In this document: positions 1 to 7,956 of the stretch, one piece after another
How positions within the stretch are numbered: the first letter of the stretch is position 1
Layout of the letters: each line of letters begins with the position of its first letter
The notes under the pieces: model-generated
Database searches by the model: none
What the model was told of the DNA's origin: nothing
Seen by the model: only the letters and a program-made list of their open reading frames with translations
Position numbers and translations under genes: made by a program
Assembly (NCBI GenBank): GCA_022340185.1
Contig: JAJDOK010000044.1
Location: 19,124 to 83,123, forward strand
Source: Salaquimonas sp.
GTDB lineage: Bacteria; Pseudomonadota; Alphaproteobacteria; Rhizobiales; Rhizobiaceae
Direction of reading: 5' to 3'
Length of the DNA: 64,000 bases

Positions 1-54
1 TTCATCGATCCCGACTGGCTGGTCGAGCTGGAAGCCGATGCCGTGACCGATTAG
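1..54 (+). CDS. 3' end of an unidentified gene (partial)
   Basis: The window opens inside a reading frame whose last 17 codons end at TAG (52-54). The tail contains D-P-D-W-L-V-E-L-E, which resembles the final beta strand of Rid-family (RidA/YjgF) enamine deaminases. That is a guess from a few residues only. It meets metZ tail to tail, with the two stop codons overlapping. Confidence 0.4.
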   Translation, partial: FIDPDWLVELEADAVTD

Positions 55-1262
55 CGCGCCGTTTTCGCCAGCGCCCGGCCGATATCCTCGATCAGGTCGT
101 CGGCATCCTCCAGTCCGACCGACAGTCGGACCAGCCCGTCGCTGATCCCCAGTACCTCGCGCGCCTCCGCCGACAGGTTCTTGTGCGTCGTGGTTGCCGG
201 ATGCGTCACCAGGCTCTTGGCGTCGCCCAGATTGTTGGAGATGCGGATGAGTTCCAGCCCGTTTTCGAAGGCGAACGCGCCTGCCTTGCCGCCCTCCAGT
301 TCGACAGCGACCAGCGTCGAACCGTTGGCCATCTGCCGGCGTGCAAGATCGGCCTGCGGGTGGTCGTCGCGGCCGGGATAGAGCACGCGGGCAATTCCCG
401 GCGCCTCAGCCAGATAGTCGGCGATCTTCTCTGCTGTTTGCGTCTGCTGGCCGACCCTCAGCGCCAGGGTTTCGAGGCCCTTTAGCATGACCCACGCATT
501 GAACGGGCTCATGCCCGGTCCGGTATGGCGGAAATAGTCGTGCAGATTTTCGTCGATCCATTCCTTGTCCGACAGCACGATGCCACCGAGGCAGCGGCCC
601 TGCCCGTCGATGTGCTTGGTCGTCGAATAGACGACGATGTCGGCGCCGAGGTCGAGCGGCTTCTGCCATAGTGGCGTGGCGAACACATTGTCGACGATGA
701 GCTTGGCACCGTTTTCGTGGGCGAGGTCGGCGATCGCCGCGATGTCGCACAGTTCCAGCGTCGGGTTGGTTGGGCTTTCCAGAAAGAACACCTTGGTGCT
801 GGGCCTGACCGCCGCCTTCCAGGCTTCGATGTCCCTGCCATCGACCAGCGTGCATTCCACGCCATAGCGCGGCATCAGCGTCTCGATCACCCAGCGACAG
901 GAGCCGAACAGCGCACGCGCGGCGACGATATGGTCGCCCGCATTGGCCTGGCAGGCGATCGACGCAGCGACGGCGGCCATGCCCGACGCGGTCGCGCGCG
1001 CATCCTCCGCGCCTTCCAGCAGGCACATGCGCTTTTCGAACATGTCGACGGTCGGATTGGCGTAACGCGAATAGATGAAGCCCTCATCCTCGCCCTTGAA
1101 GCGAGCCTCGGCAGCCTCCGCATTGTCGTAGACGAAGCCCTGGGTCAGGAACAGCGCCTCGGACGTCTCGCCGAACGCCGAACGCTGCGTGCCGCCATGC
1201 ACCATTTCGGTTGCGGGCCGCCACTGACGCCTTGCCTTAAGTTCGGTATTGTCCGCTTTCAT
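51..1262 (-). CDS. metZ: O-succinylhomoserine sulfhydrylase
   Basis: 403-residue PLP enzyme of the Cys/Met metabolism family that makes homocysteine directly from O-succinylhomoserine and sulfide, a cytosolic step of methionine synthesis. The PLP lysine lies in the S-T-T-K-H-I-D-G-Q-G-R stretch typical of MetZ, and the N-terminus has the usual T-E-M-V-H-G-G-T-Q-R-S sequence. Length is normal. The ATG has a good Shine-Dalgarno sequence (GGAGG at 1269-1273). Upstream lie a promoter-like sequence, a SAM-II riboswitch and an intrinsic-terminator hairpin, so expression should fall when S-adenosylmethionine is plentiful. A close relative such as cystathionine gamma-synthase is possible, but the riboswitch and sequence favour MetZ. 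Confidence 0.93.
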   Translation of the reverse strand: MKADNTELKARRQWRPATEMVHGGTQRSAFGETSEALFLTQGFVYDNAEAAEARFKGEDEGFIYSRYANPTVDMFEKRMCLLEGAEDARATASGMAAVAASIACQANAGDHIVAARALFGSCRWVIETLMPRYGVECTLVDGRDIEAWKAAVRPSTKVFFLESPTNPTLELCDIAAIADLAHENGAKLIVDNVFATPLWQKPLDLGADIVVYSTTKHIDGQGRCLGGIVLSDKEWIDENLHDYFRHTGPGMSPFNAWVMLKGLETLALRVGQQTQTAEKIADYLAEAPGIARVLYPGRDDHPQADLARRQMANGSTLVAVELEGGKAGAFAFENGLELIRISNNLGDAKSLVTHPATTTHKNLSAEAREVLGISDGLVRLSVGLEDADDLIEDIGRALAKTAR

Positions 1263-1308
1263 CTCAAGCCTCCGTCGCCCGTTCCCCGAAGAAAGGAAAT
1301 TTAGGCAT

Positions 1309-1343
1309 AAAAAAACCGGTTCGCGCGTAAAAGCGCCAACCGG
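1309..1343 (-). terminator. Intrinsic terminator hairpin between SAM-II riboswitch and metZ
   Basis: On the minus strand CCGGTT (1343-1338) pairs with AACCGG (1321-1316), and the inner GGCGC/GCGCG bases can extend the stem. A run of seven T follows (1315-1309). It lies after the riboswitch and 47 bases before the metZ start, so it can act as a conditional or constitutive attenuator of the leader transcript. Confidence 0.75.
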
Positions 1344-1357
1344 ATCGTATATCCGCA

Positions 1358-1426
1358 GCCCTTTTAGCGACTTGTTTTACGTGGCTGCAAGCCGGCCATC
1401 CTTTTGGGAAAGGCAAATCACCACGG
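1358..1426 (-). ncRNA. SAM-II riboswitch (metA motif)
   Basis: The minus strand has CGUGGU-GAUUUG at 1425-1414. It then has a small extra hairpin (CCUUU/AAAAGG), GGCUUGCAGCCACG (1394-1381), and ACAAGUCGCUAAAAGGG (1375-1359). Stem P1 is CGUGGU with GCCACG, and the pseudoknot pairs CUUG (1391-1388) with CAAG (1374-1371). The GAUUUG, GCUAAA and GGG segments match the SAM-II consensus. SAM-II is largely an alphaproteobacterial riboswitch in front of methionine genes, which fits the metZ gene downstream. Confidence 0.93.
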
Positions 1427-1436
1427 AATATGGTGT

Positions 1437-1465
1437 GGTTTACGCTTCAAGCGCGGTTGCGTCAA
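1437..1465 (-). promoter_or_regulatory. Candidate sigma-70 promoter of the metZ leader
   Basis: On the minus strand TTGACG (1465-1460) is followed after 17 bases by TAAACC (1442-1437). Transcription would start just before the first riboswitch stem at 1425. The spacing and position fit well, but the -10 box is weak. Confidence 0.5.
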
Positions 1466-1520
1466 TCATGCGATGGGCTATTGCTGTATTTTGTCTCGTC
1501 GAACGCGGAAATGATCGCCC

Positions 1521-2609
1521 TTGCCGCAAACCGGAATCCTGCCCGATACCGATATTCTTCGCCTGTTCGAAACGGGCGCCATCAGCGCGCCTGAACCCGA
1601 TCCCGACCAGGTTCAGCCGGCAAGCCTCGATCTGAGATTGGGCGACAGGGCCTATCGCATCCGCGCCTCCTTCCTGCCCGGCAGCCATGCCACGGTGGCT
1701 GACAAGCTCGAACGCCTGAAGCTGCACGAATTCGACCTGAAGGACAGCGCGGTGCTGGAAACCGGCTGCGTCTATCTCGTGCCGCTGCAGGAGCACCTCG
1801 CCCTGCCGGACGAGATCGCCGCGTCCACCAATCCGAAGAGTTCGACTGGCAGGCTCGACATTTTCACCAGAGTGATCGCCGACCGTGCCCAGGGTTTCGA
1901 CCACATCGAACCCGGCTATCGCGGCCCGCTCTATCTCGAGATCAGCCCCTCGACCTTCCCTGTGGTCGTGCGTGCCGGCTCGCGTCTGTCACAGATCCGC
2001 TTTCGTATCGGCGATGCAGCGCTGGATGATGCCGCGCTCGCAAGGCTGCATGCCGAACAGACGCTTGTCGCCGCCACGCAGCCGCATATCCATGGCGGTG
2101 GCATTGGCCTGTCGATCGACCTGGAGGGAGACTCGAACCGCCTCGTTGGCTATCGGGGAAAACGCCATACCGGCGTCATCGACGTCGACACGAAGGCGGC
2201 CTGTTCAATCCTCGATTTCTGGGAACCGATTCACAATCGCGGTTCGGCCGACCTCGTCCTTGATCCGCATGAATTCTATATCCTGGTTTCGCGAGAGGCC
2301 GTGCATGTGCCGCCTGATCACGCCGCCGAGATGGTGCCCTTCGACCCGCTGGTCGGCGAGTTCCGTGTCCACTATGCCGGCTTCTTCGATCCCGGTTTCG
2401 GCCACGCCGAGGCCGGCGGCGCCGGGGCGAGGGCGGTCCTCGAGGTTCGCAGCCATGAGGTCCCGTTCATTCTTGAAGATGGCCAGCTCGTCGGCCGGCT
2501 GGTCTATGAGCGCATGAGCGCGATACCGAAACGCCTGTACGGCTCAGGCCTCGGTTCGAATTACCAGGCCCAGGGCCTGAAGCTCTCCAAGCATTTCCGC
2601 GCCGATTGA
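1521..2609 (+). CDS. dcd: 2'-deoxycytidine 5'-triphosphate deaminase (long alphaproteobacterial form)
   Basis: 362-residue enzyme predicted to deaminate dCTP to dUTP, feeding thymidylate synthesis in the cytosol. The N-terminal half has the dUTPase-like trimer signatures Q-P-A-S-L-D-L-R-L-G and N-P-K-S-S-T-G-R-L-D, with P-G-Y-R-G-P-L-Y-L-E further on. The protein is about twice the size of the E. coli Dcd subunit and carries a second related domain, as in the rhizobial DCD family. Start: an in-frame stop lies at 1512-1514, so the TTG at 1521 is the first usable codon. The ATG at 1511 is out of frame. Transcribed divergently from metZ. Confidence 0.85.
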   Translation: MPQTGILPDTDILRLFETGAISAPEPDPDQVQPASLDLRLGDRAYRIRASFLPGSHATVADKLERLKLHEFDLKDSAVLETGCVYLVPLQEHLALPDEIAASTNPKSSTGRLDIFTRVIADRAQGFDHIEPGYRGPLYLEISPSTFPVVVRAGSRLSQIRFRIGDAALDDAALARLHAEQTLVAATQPHIHGGGIGLSIDLEGDSNRLVGYRGKRHTGVIDVDTKAACSILDFWEPIHNRGSADLVLDPHEFYILVSREAVHVPPDHAAEMVPFDPLVGEFRVHYAGFFDPGFGHAEAGGAGARAVLEVRSHEVPFILEDGQLVGRLVYERMSAIPKRLYGSGLGSNYQAQGLKLSKHFRAD

Positions 2610-2617
2610 GATGGCGA

Positions 2618-3382
2618 TCAGTTGTCGTCCTCGCACGGCCAGGTCGTCGGAATCTGCACTTCCGGTGGCAGCATGGTCGTTGTATCGCCGCACGACATGT
2701 CGATCTGCCATTGCGCCAGCCCGATCGCCTGCGACAGGTCCACGCCCTCGATCCGCGTCAGGTAGAAATAGGCGCCGGTGAAATCGATCGGCGTGTCGAA
2801 GCGCGCGAGGCGAAAGTCGGCGCGCGCCACATTGGCATGGGTGAAATTGGTGCCGTTGATGTCGGCATTGGTAAACACGGCCCGGCCCAGTTCCGATTTC
2901 TCGAAGTCGACATTGGCCAGCGCGGCATCGGTGAAATCGGCGCGCTGCATCTCGGATTTGCCGAATCGCGCCGACGTCAGGTCGGTTCCCGCAAATGAGG
3001 TGCGGAAACCGATCGCCTTTTCGAAATTGGCGCCGGCCGCCTTTGACGCATCGAGCATCGAGCGCAGCAGATTGGCCTTGGAAAGATCGGCGCCGTCGAG
3101 GCCGGACTTGCGCAGATCGGTGGAGGTGAAATCCGTCCCGCTGAGATCGGCGCCCGACAGATCGACCCCTCCGATGATGAGATTGCGCTTCCTGCATCCG
3201 CTCCAGTCTACCCCGGGATTCGGATCGGCATTGCAGTCGGCGGCATTGGCCGGCCTCGGCGTCCATGCCATCAGCCCGACCGCAAAGATTGTGGCCGTCA
3301 TCACCGCCCGCGTCGCGGCCCTCGTCGCGCTTGGCAGTGATCGGGTAAACCGTCGCTGTTTTGTTATTGTGCTGTGGTGCAA
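2618..3382 (-). CDS. Exported pentapeptide-repeat protein
   Basis: About 254 residues. After a positively charged N-terminus and a hydrophobic stretch ending P-A-N-A-A-D (likely signal peptidase site), it has roughly 25 A(D/N)LXX-type repeats such as V-D-L-S-G-A-D-L-S-G and G-A-N-F-E-K-A, which fold as a square beta-helix. There are Cys residues before the repeats and near the C-terminus (M-S-C-G, W-P-C-E). I chose the TTG at 3382 because GGGAGG stands five bases upstream; upstream in-frame starts lack this. Export to the periplasm is inferred. No target is known, and cytosolic Qnr-like gyrase protection is unlikely for an exported protein. It ends tail to tail with dcd. Confidence 0.7.
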   Translation of the reverse strand: MHHSTITKQRRFTRSLPSATRAATRAVMTATIFAVGLMAWTPRPANAADCNADPNPGVDWSGCRKRNLIIGGVDLSGADLSGTDFTSTDLRKSGLDGADLSKANLLRSMLDASKAAGANFEKAIGFRTSFAGTDLTSARFGKSEMQRADFTDAALANVDFEKSELGRAVFTNADINGTNFTHANVARADFRLARFDTPIDFTGAYFYLTRIEGVDLSQAIGLAQWQIDMSCGDTTTMLPPEVQIPTTWPCEDDN

Positions 3383-3467
3383 GAAAACCTCCCGCCAGAT
3401 CGAGTTGGGCCGGGTGTTACCCGACCAGGACAACTATGCCTTCCGGTCCCCGCCGCCGGCAAGCATC

Positions 3468-5456
3468 TTACCCGATATTGGCATTTCGGGAGGAATTTGC
3501 CAGCCCGTGCGGCGTCTTTTCCCAGCGGAACGGATCGAGAATGAGCTGATAGAGCGCCCGCCAGCCTGCCACCGAGATCAGCAGCCAGTAGACGGGCAGC
3601 GCCAGCAGCCATATTGGCGAGGACCTGCCGCCGGATTGCTGGCGCACCCCATGGGCGAGCGAGGCGTAGGTCGTATAGCCGCCCACGAGATTGAACAGGG
3701 AAATTCCGAGTAGCAGCGTGTCGCCGCCATGGGTGCCCCAGACAAGAAAGCTTGCCAGCTGCCAGGCGAGATAGGCGAGGAAGAAGGGGTGGATCAGCAT
3801 GGAGACAACGATGGCGGTAATCGTCAAATGGAAGAACAGGCTTCCTGTCGCACCCAGTTCGCGCGCCGTACGCAGCGGATTGCGCGAATGGACCAGCATC
3901 GTTTGCAGCCAGCCCTTGAGCCAGCGCGTGCGCTGTTTCATCCACACCGACATGATCGGCGGTGCCTCCTCATGGGTCGGGCAGGTGATCGTGCCGCAGC
4001 GCCGTCCGAGCCGAGCCAGACGAATGCCGAGATCGGCGTCTTCGGTCACGTTGAATGGATCCCAGCCGCCAGCCGCCCTGAGCAGTTCGGTGCGGAAATG
4101 GTTCGATGTCCCGCCAAGCGAAAGCGGCGCGCCCAGCCTCTCCAGCAAGGGCAATGTCCCGAGAAACTGGGTCCGGTATTCGATCGCGAACAGCCGCGTC
4201 AGCCAGCTCTGCGTACGGTTGTGGATCAGCAATGGCGCCTGGACGCAGGCGAGCCTCTCTCCGCCCGCTTCGAGTTTCTCGAAGGCCTCGCGCAATTGCA
4301 GTTTGTGCGGCCGATCCTCCGCATCATAGATGACGGTATATCGACCCGAACAAAGTGGCAGGGCGTAGTCGAGCGCCTTGGGCTTGGTACGCGGTTCGCA
4401 GGGCGGACACACGATCACTTCGAAACCTTCAGGCAAATCGAGCCGGCGTATTGCCTGTATGGTCTCCGGATCGTCTTCCTCGCAGACGAGGAAGACTTCG
4501 CGCTTCGATACCGGCCAGTCGAGCCGGTCGAGCGCGGCGACCAGATGGGCAACTTGCCCCGCCTCGCCCTTGAGTGCGACCAGTATCGAATAGACGGGAA
4601 GCTCTTCCGGTGCGATCCGTCGTGGGCGGAAGGGCCGTCTCACGTCGGTTCCGCTGATATCCAGCATCACGATCAGCATCGCCCTGAGCAGAATGCTCGC
4701 CAGATAGAAGACTGCGAGAAATACGGCAGCGGCGACAAAAGCGGCATGCAGGTCGAAGAAGACCCCGCCGCCGATAAGCAGCCCGGCAAAGACAAGCGCG
4801 ACCGCCTGCCCGCTGGTCAGTCGCCGTCTCGCCGAATAGACCGGCAATCGTTTTGCCAGATCATTGACCGCCCGCCTTGCGTAACCCTGTCGGCTGGCTT
4901 CGAACAGGCTGCGCCTAAGCGTCACCTGCCCGGTAAAGACGGCACGGCGGAAGGTGTCCGGCATCTTGTTCGCCAGCGTGGCGACGCGCGCATAACCGCT
5001 TGCTTGCGGCGAGACGAACAGTCGCGAGCGATCCCCGAGCAATTCCTTGGCGCCGATTGCCCGCAATTCGTCGACGCTCGCTGTTGCCCTGGAGACGATA
5101 CGGCCTGGATCGGGTCCTTGCCGGCTGAATTGCGCGCCGACTTGTGCGGCGAGGCGCCGCTCATAGTCCTCGCGCGCGATGACGCCGCGGTGGATGAGGA
5201 TTTCACTGGCCGCTATTCCCGTGCGATCGGAGATTGCCGCCGCCTTTGCAAGCAGATGCAGGGGCAATCCGGTCCGCTCCAGAAAGGCGATATCGGCAGG
5301 CAGTGCGGTACCTGCGACACCATACGGGTCGGCTTTTACGCTGTTGCCGTCGTTCGGTCGCACAAATGATTTGGCCCGTATGCCGGCATCTCGCGGCCGC
5401 GGCACGCGAGCGGATGGTTGCGGTTCGCCGGCCGGCTGGCCCCACGCCGGGTCCAA
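3468..5456 (-). CDS. Membrane glycosyltransferase family 2 with MshEN-like N-terminal domain
   Basis: 662-residue predicted processive GT2 enzyme. Residues ~20-200 resemble the MshEN/GspE N-terminal domain (L-I-H-R-G-V-I ... Y-E-R-R-L-A-A-Q). Two membrane helices follow (~212-265), then the GT-A domain with the acidic motif Y-D-A-E-D-R-P (~376), T-E-D-A-D (~469) and Q-R-T-R-W (~506). C-terminal membrane helices complete it. It probably polymerises or transfers a sugar at the inner membrane; substrate unknown. The start is TTG 5456, with AAGGGGG eight bases upstream; a longer reading frame to 5777 would run into the divergent gene. MshEN domains can bind c-di-GMP, so activity may be second-messenger controlled (inference). 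Confidence 0.75.
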   Translation of the reverse strand: MDPAWGQPAGEPQPSARVPRPRDAGIRAKSFVRPNDGNSVKADPYGVAGTALPADIAFLERTGLPLHLLAKAAAISDRTGIAASEILIHRGVIAREDYERRLAAQVGAQFSRQGPDPGRIVSRATASVDELRAIGAKELLGDRSRLFVSPQASGYARVATLANKMPDTFRRAVFTGQVTLRRSLFEASRQGYARRAVNDLAKRLPVYSARRRLTSGQAVALVFAGLLIGGGVFFDLHAAFVAAAVFLAVFYLASILLRAMLIVMLDISGTDVRRPFRPRRIAPEELPVYSILVALKGEAGQVAHLVAALDRLDWPVSKREVFLVCEEDDPETIQAIRRLDLPEGFEVIVCPPCEPRTKPKALDYALPLCSGRYTVIYDAEDRPHKLQLREAFEKLEAGGERLACVQAPLLIHNRTQSWLTRLFAIEYRTQFLGTLPLLERLGAPLSLGGTSNHFRTELLRAAGGWDPFNVTEDADLGIRLARLGRRCGTITCPTHEEAPPIMSVWMKQRTRWLKGWLQTMLVHSRNPLRTARELGATGSLFFHLTITAIVVSMLIHPFFLAYLAWQLASFLVWGTHGGDTLLLGISLFNLVGGYTTYASLAHGVRQQSGGRSSPIWLLALPVYWLLISVAGWRALYQLILDPFRWEKTPHGLANSSRNANIG

Positions 5457-5556
5457 TTGAAGTTCCCCCTTGCCCGTAAACCTGCTAAAGCAGCATTGCG
5501 GCGGCTTTGGCCAAGTATTGTGGCTTGACCGAAAGCTTACAATCCATGCGGGAAGA

Positions 5557-6438
5557 ATGCGAGTCCCAAACCTTCGAGTGCTTGCAAGGAACGCTCTGAA
5601 AGCTGCCGCCTGCGTTTTTGTGGTGGCGGCGGCTGTTTTCGCATCCGGCATGCCTTCGATGGCCCAGGGTGTTTCGATCCCGAATTTCTGGGATCCGGGC
5701 GAGCATCTTGCCAAGCCCGATCTTTCCACGCTGCAGCGTCTGCGCTTCCTGACGACGACAGACTTCCCGCCGTTCAACTTTATCGACCGCAGGAAACGGC
5801 TGACCGGCTTTCACGTCGATCTGGCCCGCGCCGTATGCGCCGAACTCGATATTCTGCCGAAATGCCAGATCCAGGCGCTGCCCTGGGATGAACTGGAACA
5901 GGCGATGGCGCACGGAGATGGCGATGCGATCATTGCCGGTATCGAGATCAACGCCGAAACCCGCAAGCGTTTCGAATTCTCGCGGCCCTATCTGCGCATT
6001 CCCGCCCGCTTCATCGCGCGCAAGTCGGACAGGCTGGGCGAACCGATGGGTGAGGTCGTGCTGCGCCACAGGGTCGGGCTGGTGGCCGGCTCCCAGCATC
6101 TGATCTGGTTCGACACAGTATTTCCGCGCGGCCTGCGCGAGGTCTTTCCGACGCGGCAGGCTGCCCTGGACGCATTGCAGGCCGGGCGGATCGATCTGGT
6201 CTTTTCCGATGCCGTATCTTTGTCCTTCTGGCTCCTTTCGGAGGCTTCAAAGGATTGCTGTGCCTTTGCCGGTGGGCCCTATTTGCCTTCATCCGATTTC
6301 AGCCAGGGCCTCGCCATCGCCTTCCCCAAGGGGCGTACCGATCTTTCCGCCGCCGCCGATTACGCCTTGAAGGAAATCAGCGAGAATGGCGTCTTCGCCG
6401 AACTCTATCTGCGCTATTTTCCGCTCGGACTTTACTGA
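5557..6438 (+). CDS. Periplasmic amino-acid-type solute-binding protein
   Basis: 293 residues. A signal peptide (hydrophobic V-F-V-V-A-A-A-V-F-A-S-G, cut near S-M-A-Q-G) precedes an SBP_bac_3 fold: L-R-F-L-T-T-T-D-F-P-P-F-N-F at the N-terminal lobe, L-T-G-F-H-V-D-L-A-R-A-V, and R-K-R-F-E-F-S-R-P-Y. These are the usual signatures of polar amino acid ABC receptors. The ATG at 5557 is preferred because it begins the signal peptide; its ribosome site (GGGAAGA) is close and weak. No permease or ATPase gene is adjacent. It is divergent from the glycosyltransferase and convergent with the hydroxylase. Confidence 0.8.
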   Translation: MRVPNLRVLARNALKAAACVFVVAAAVFASGMPSMAQGVSIPNFWDPGEHLAKPDLSTLQRLRFLTTTDFPPFNFIDRRKRLTGFHVDLARAVCAELDILPKCQIQALPWDELEQAMAHGDGDAIIAGIEINAETRKRFEFSRPYLRIPARFIARKSDRLGEPMGEVVLRHRVGLVAGSQHLIWFDTVFPRGLREVFPTRQAALDALQAGRIDLVFSDAVSLSFWLLSEASKDCCAFAGGPYLPSSDFSQGLAIAFPKGRTDLSAAADYALKEISENGVFAELYLRYFPLGLY

Positions 6439-6441
6439 ACA

Positions 6442-7224
6442 CTACTTTTTGAAGGGCACCATCAGCGTCCAGTCGAGCCGGACGGGCTTCTCGTCCTGCC
6501 ATTCTTTCAGCCCGATCTGCATGCCATCATGGCCGAGCGCCGGCTGCGGCACATAGGTCGAGAACATCCTGTCCCAGATCGACAGATTGAAGCCGTAATT
6601 GGAATCGGTCTCGTTTCGGTCCGAGGAATGATGCACACGATGCATGTCGGGCGTGACGATAACGAGCCGCAGCCCTTTGTCTAGCCATGTTGGCAGACGC
6701 ATGTTGGCATGATTGAACATCGCGCCGCCATTGAGCACGATCTCGAAGATCAGCACCGAGACGGCCGGCGCGCCAAGCGCGATGACCACAACATATTTCC
6801 ACACCATCGACAGCAGGATCTCGATCGGGTGGAAGCGGATCGCCGTCGATACGTCGATGTCGATGTCGGAATGGTGCATGCGGTGGATTCGCCACAGGAT
6901 CGGTATCTTGTGCGAGGCCAGATGCGACAGCCAGATCGCGAAATCGAGTACCGCGAAGGAAGCGATGATGGCAAACCATCGCGGCGCGGCGATCATGTTG
7001 AACAGGCCGACACCTTCTGCCTGCGCCCATAGCGCCCCGCCCACGGCAGCCGTCTTGAACACCAGGCGCAGCAGCACCGAATCGATGAGTACGATGGTCC
7101 AGTTGGTGAACCAGCGCTTCGCCTTGACCGGATGCAGGTCACGCTTCGGCGCAAGAATTTCCAGCGCCGCGAAGACGACGAAAAGGCCGATGAAGATCGC
7201 CAGTCTTGTCTGCGCTTCCTGCAT
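6442..7224 (-). CDS. Fatty acid hydroxylase / sterol desaturase family membrane protein
   Basis: 260 residues with several membrane helices and the eight-histidine di-iron signature: H-L-A-S-H, H-R-M-H-H, then M-F-N-H and H-R-V-H-H-S-S-D. This is a membrane di-iron oxygenase fold that hydroxylates or desaturates lipid carbons (lipid A, ornithine lipid, hopanoid or carotenoid are possibilities); the substrate cannot be told. The N-terminus carries an extra helix before the catalytic core. GGAGGG lies just before the ATG. It stands alone, convergent with the binding protein. Confidence 0.82.
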   Translation of the reverse strand: MQEAQTRLAIFIGLFVVFAALEILAPKRDLHPVKAKRWFTNWTIVLIDSVLLRLVFKTAAVGGALWAQAEGVGLFNMIAAPRWFAIIASFAVLDFAIWLSHLASHKIPILWRIHRMHHSDIDIDVSTAIRFHPIEILLSMVWKYVVVIALGAPAVSVLIFEIVLNGGAMFNHANMRLPTWLDKGLRLVIVTPDMHRVHHSSDRNETDSNYGFNLSIWDRMFSTYVPQPALGHDGMQIGLKEWQDEKPVRLDWTLMVPFKK

Positions 7225-7294
7225 CTGCCCTCCGTGTTTCGGTCACCGCGAATATGGGCCACGAACCCCTCGGTGGCCAGAACCGTGGACGATA

Positions 7295-7323
7295 TGACAC
7301 GTCCCGCGCCGCAGGTCGTGTCA
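7295..7323. promoter_or_regulatory. Inverted repeat TGACACG-N15-CGTGTCA
   Basis: A perfect 7-base inverted repeat about 70 bases upstream of the hydroxylase start and downstream of the terB stop. It could be an operator for the hydroxylase or a weak factor-independent hairpin after terB. No T tract follows on either strand, so an operator seems somewhat more likely. Confidence 0.3.
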
Positions 7324-7389
7324 ATCAGGTTCAATTGACGGTGAAAAGGATACGGTGCCGCCCGATCATGGGATCGGTTCTTGCGTCAC

Positions 7390-7800
7390 CTACAGCGTCT
7401 GGTGGCGCGCCTTGGCCCCGCGCTCGATCGCCGCGCATGCGAGCCGGTCGAGATCGAGCCGGTCACGCAGGATTTGCAGCAGCCGCAATTCCTCCTGCTC
7501 CAGATGCAGATCGGCAGCCGCGATCTCGACCGCCAGCGCATAGGCGGTCTCGTACAGCTTTTTCGGCAGGACTTCCTGCGCATTGGTCATGATCTGGTCG
7601 AGCCCGTTGTCTTCCTGCAGGATGGTGGTGCATTGCGCCGCCGCCGCCATCAGGTCTTCCATGTCGTAGTCGGCAAAGACCGGCAGAGTCTTGATGATGT
7701 CGCCCATCTTGGCCAGTTCGTTGTCGGTCATCGTTCGGTCCGCTGCGGACATCGTTACCATGATGTGGATCAGCGCATCGTGCGGCGTGGGCTTGGCCAT
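7390..7800 (-). CDS. TerB-family tellurite resistance protein
   Basis: 136-residue all-helical TerB-like protein. It has the conserved acidic helix pairs [12 protein letters not shown] and [17 protein letters not shown], which resemble metal-binding helices of the family. Stand-alone TerB homologues are common in Rhizobiales and are not evidence of tellurite resistance; no other ter gene is nearby. GAGGAAA precedes the ATG. Function unknown beyond the fold. Confidence 0.75.
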   Translation of the reverse strand: MAKPTPHDALIHIMVTMSAADRTMTDNELAKMGDIIKTLPVFADYDMEDLMAAAAQCTTILQEDNGLDQIMTNAQEVLPKKLYETAYALAVEIAAADLHLEQEELRLLQILRDRLDLDRLACAAIERGAKARHQTL

Positions 7801-7956
7801 TCGCGTTTCCTCGTTTTCGGGAGATTGACGTGTTTGATATCGCCGCCAAACTATGCGTTAAGACACCACGCCGCAAGCGGCTTGGAAATCCAGCCACCTT
7901 ACTCTAAGAACCGCGCCAACAGGCGCTCTGCCGCGCCGTTGAAGCCGGAATCCCGC

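Noticed and set aside
1511..1520. ATG at 1511 as the dCTP deaminase start
   Set aside because: It is out of frame with the deaminase; an in-frame stop at 1512-1514 forces the TTG at 1521.
3729..5369. A 546-codon open frame antisense to the glycosyltransferase gene
   Set aside because: Its translation is Arg/Gly/Asp-rich with no domain, and the opposite strand encodes a clear GT2 with all motifs. It is an effect of high third-position GC.
7390..7800. TerB as part of a tellurite-resistance or phage-defence ter operon
   Set aside because: No terC, terD, terZ or related gene is adjacent; stand-alone TerB proteins are common.
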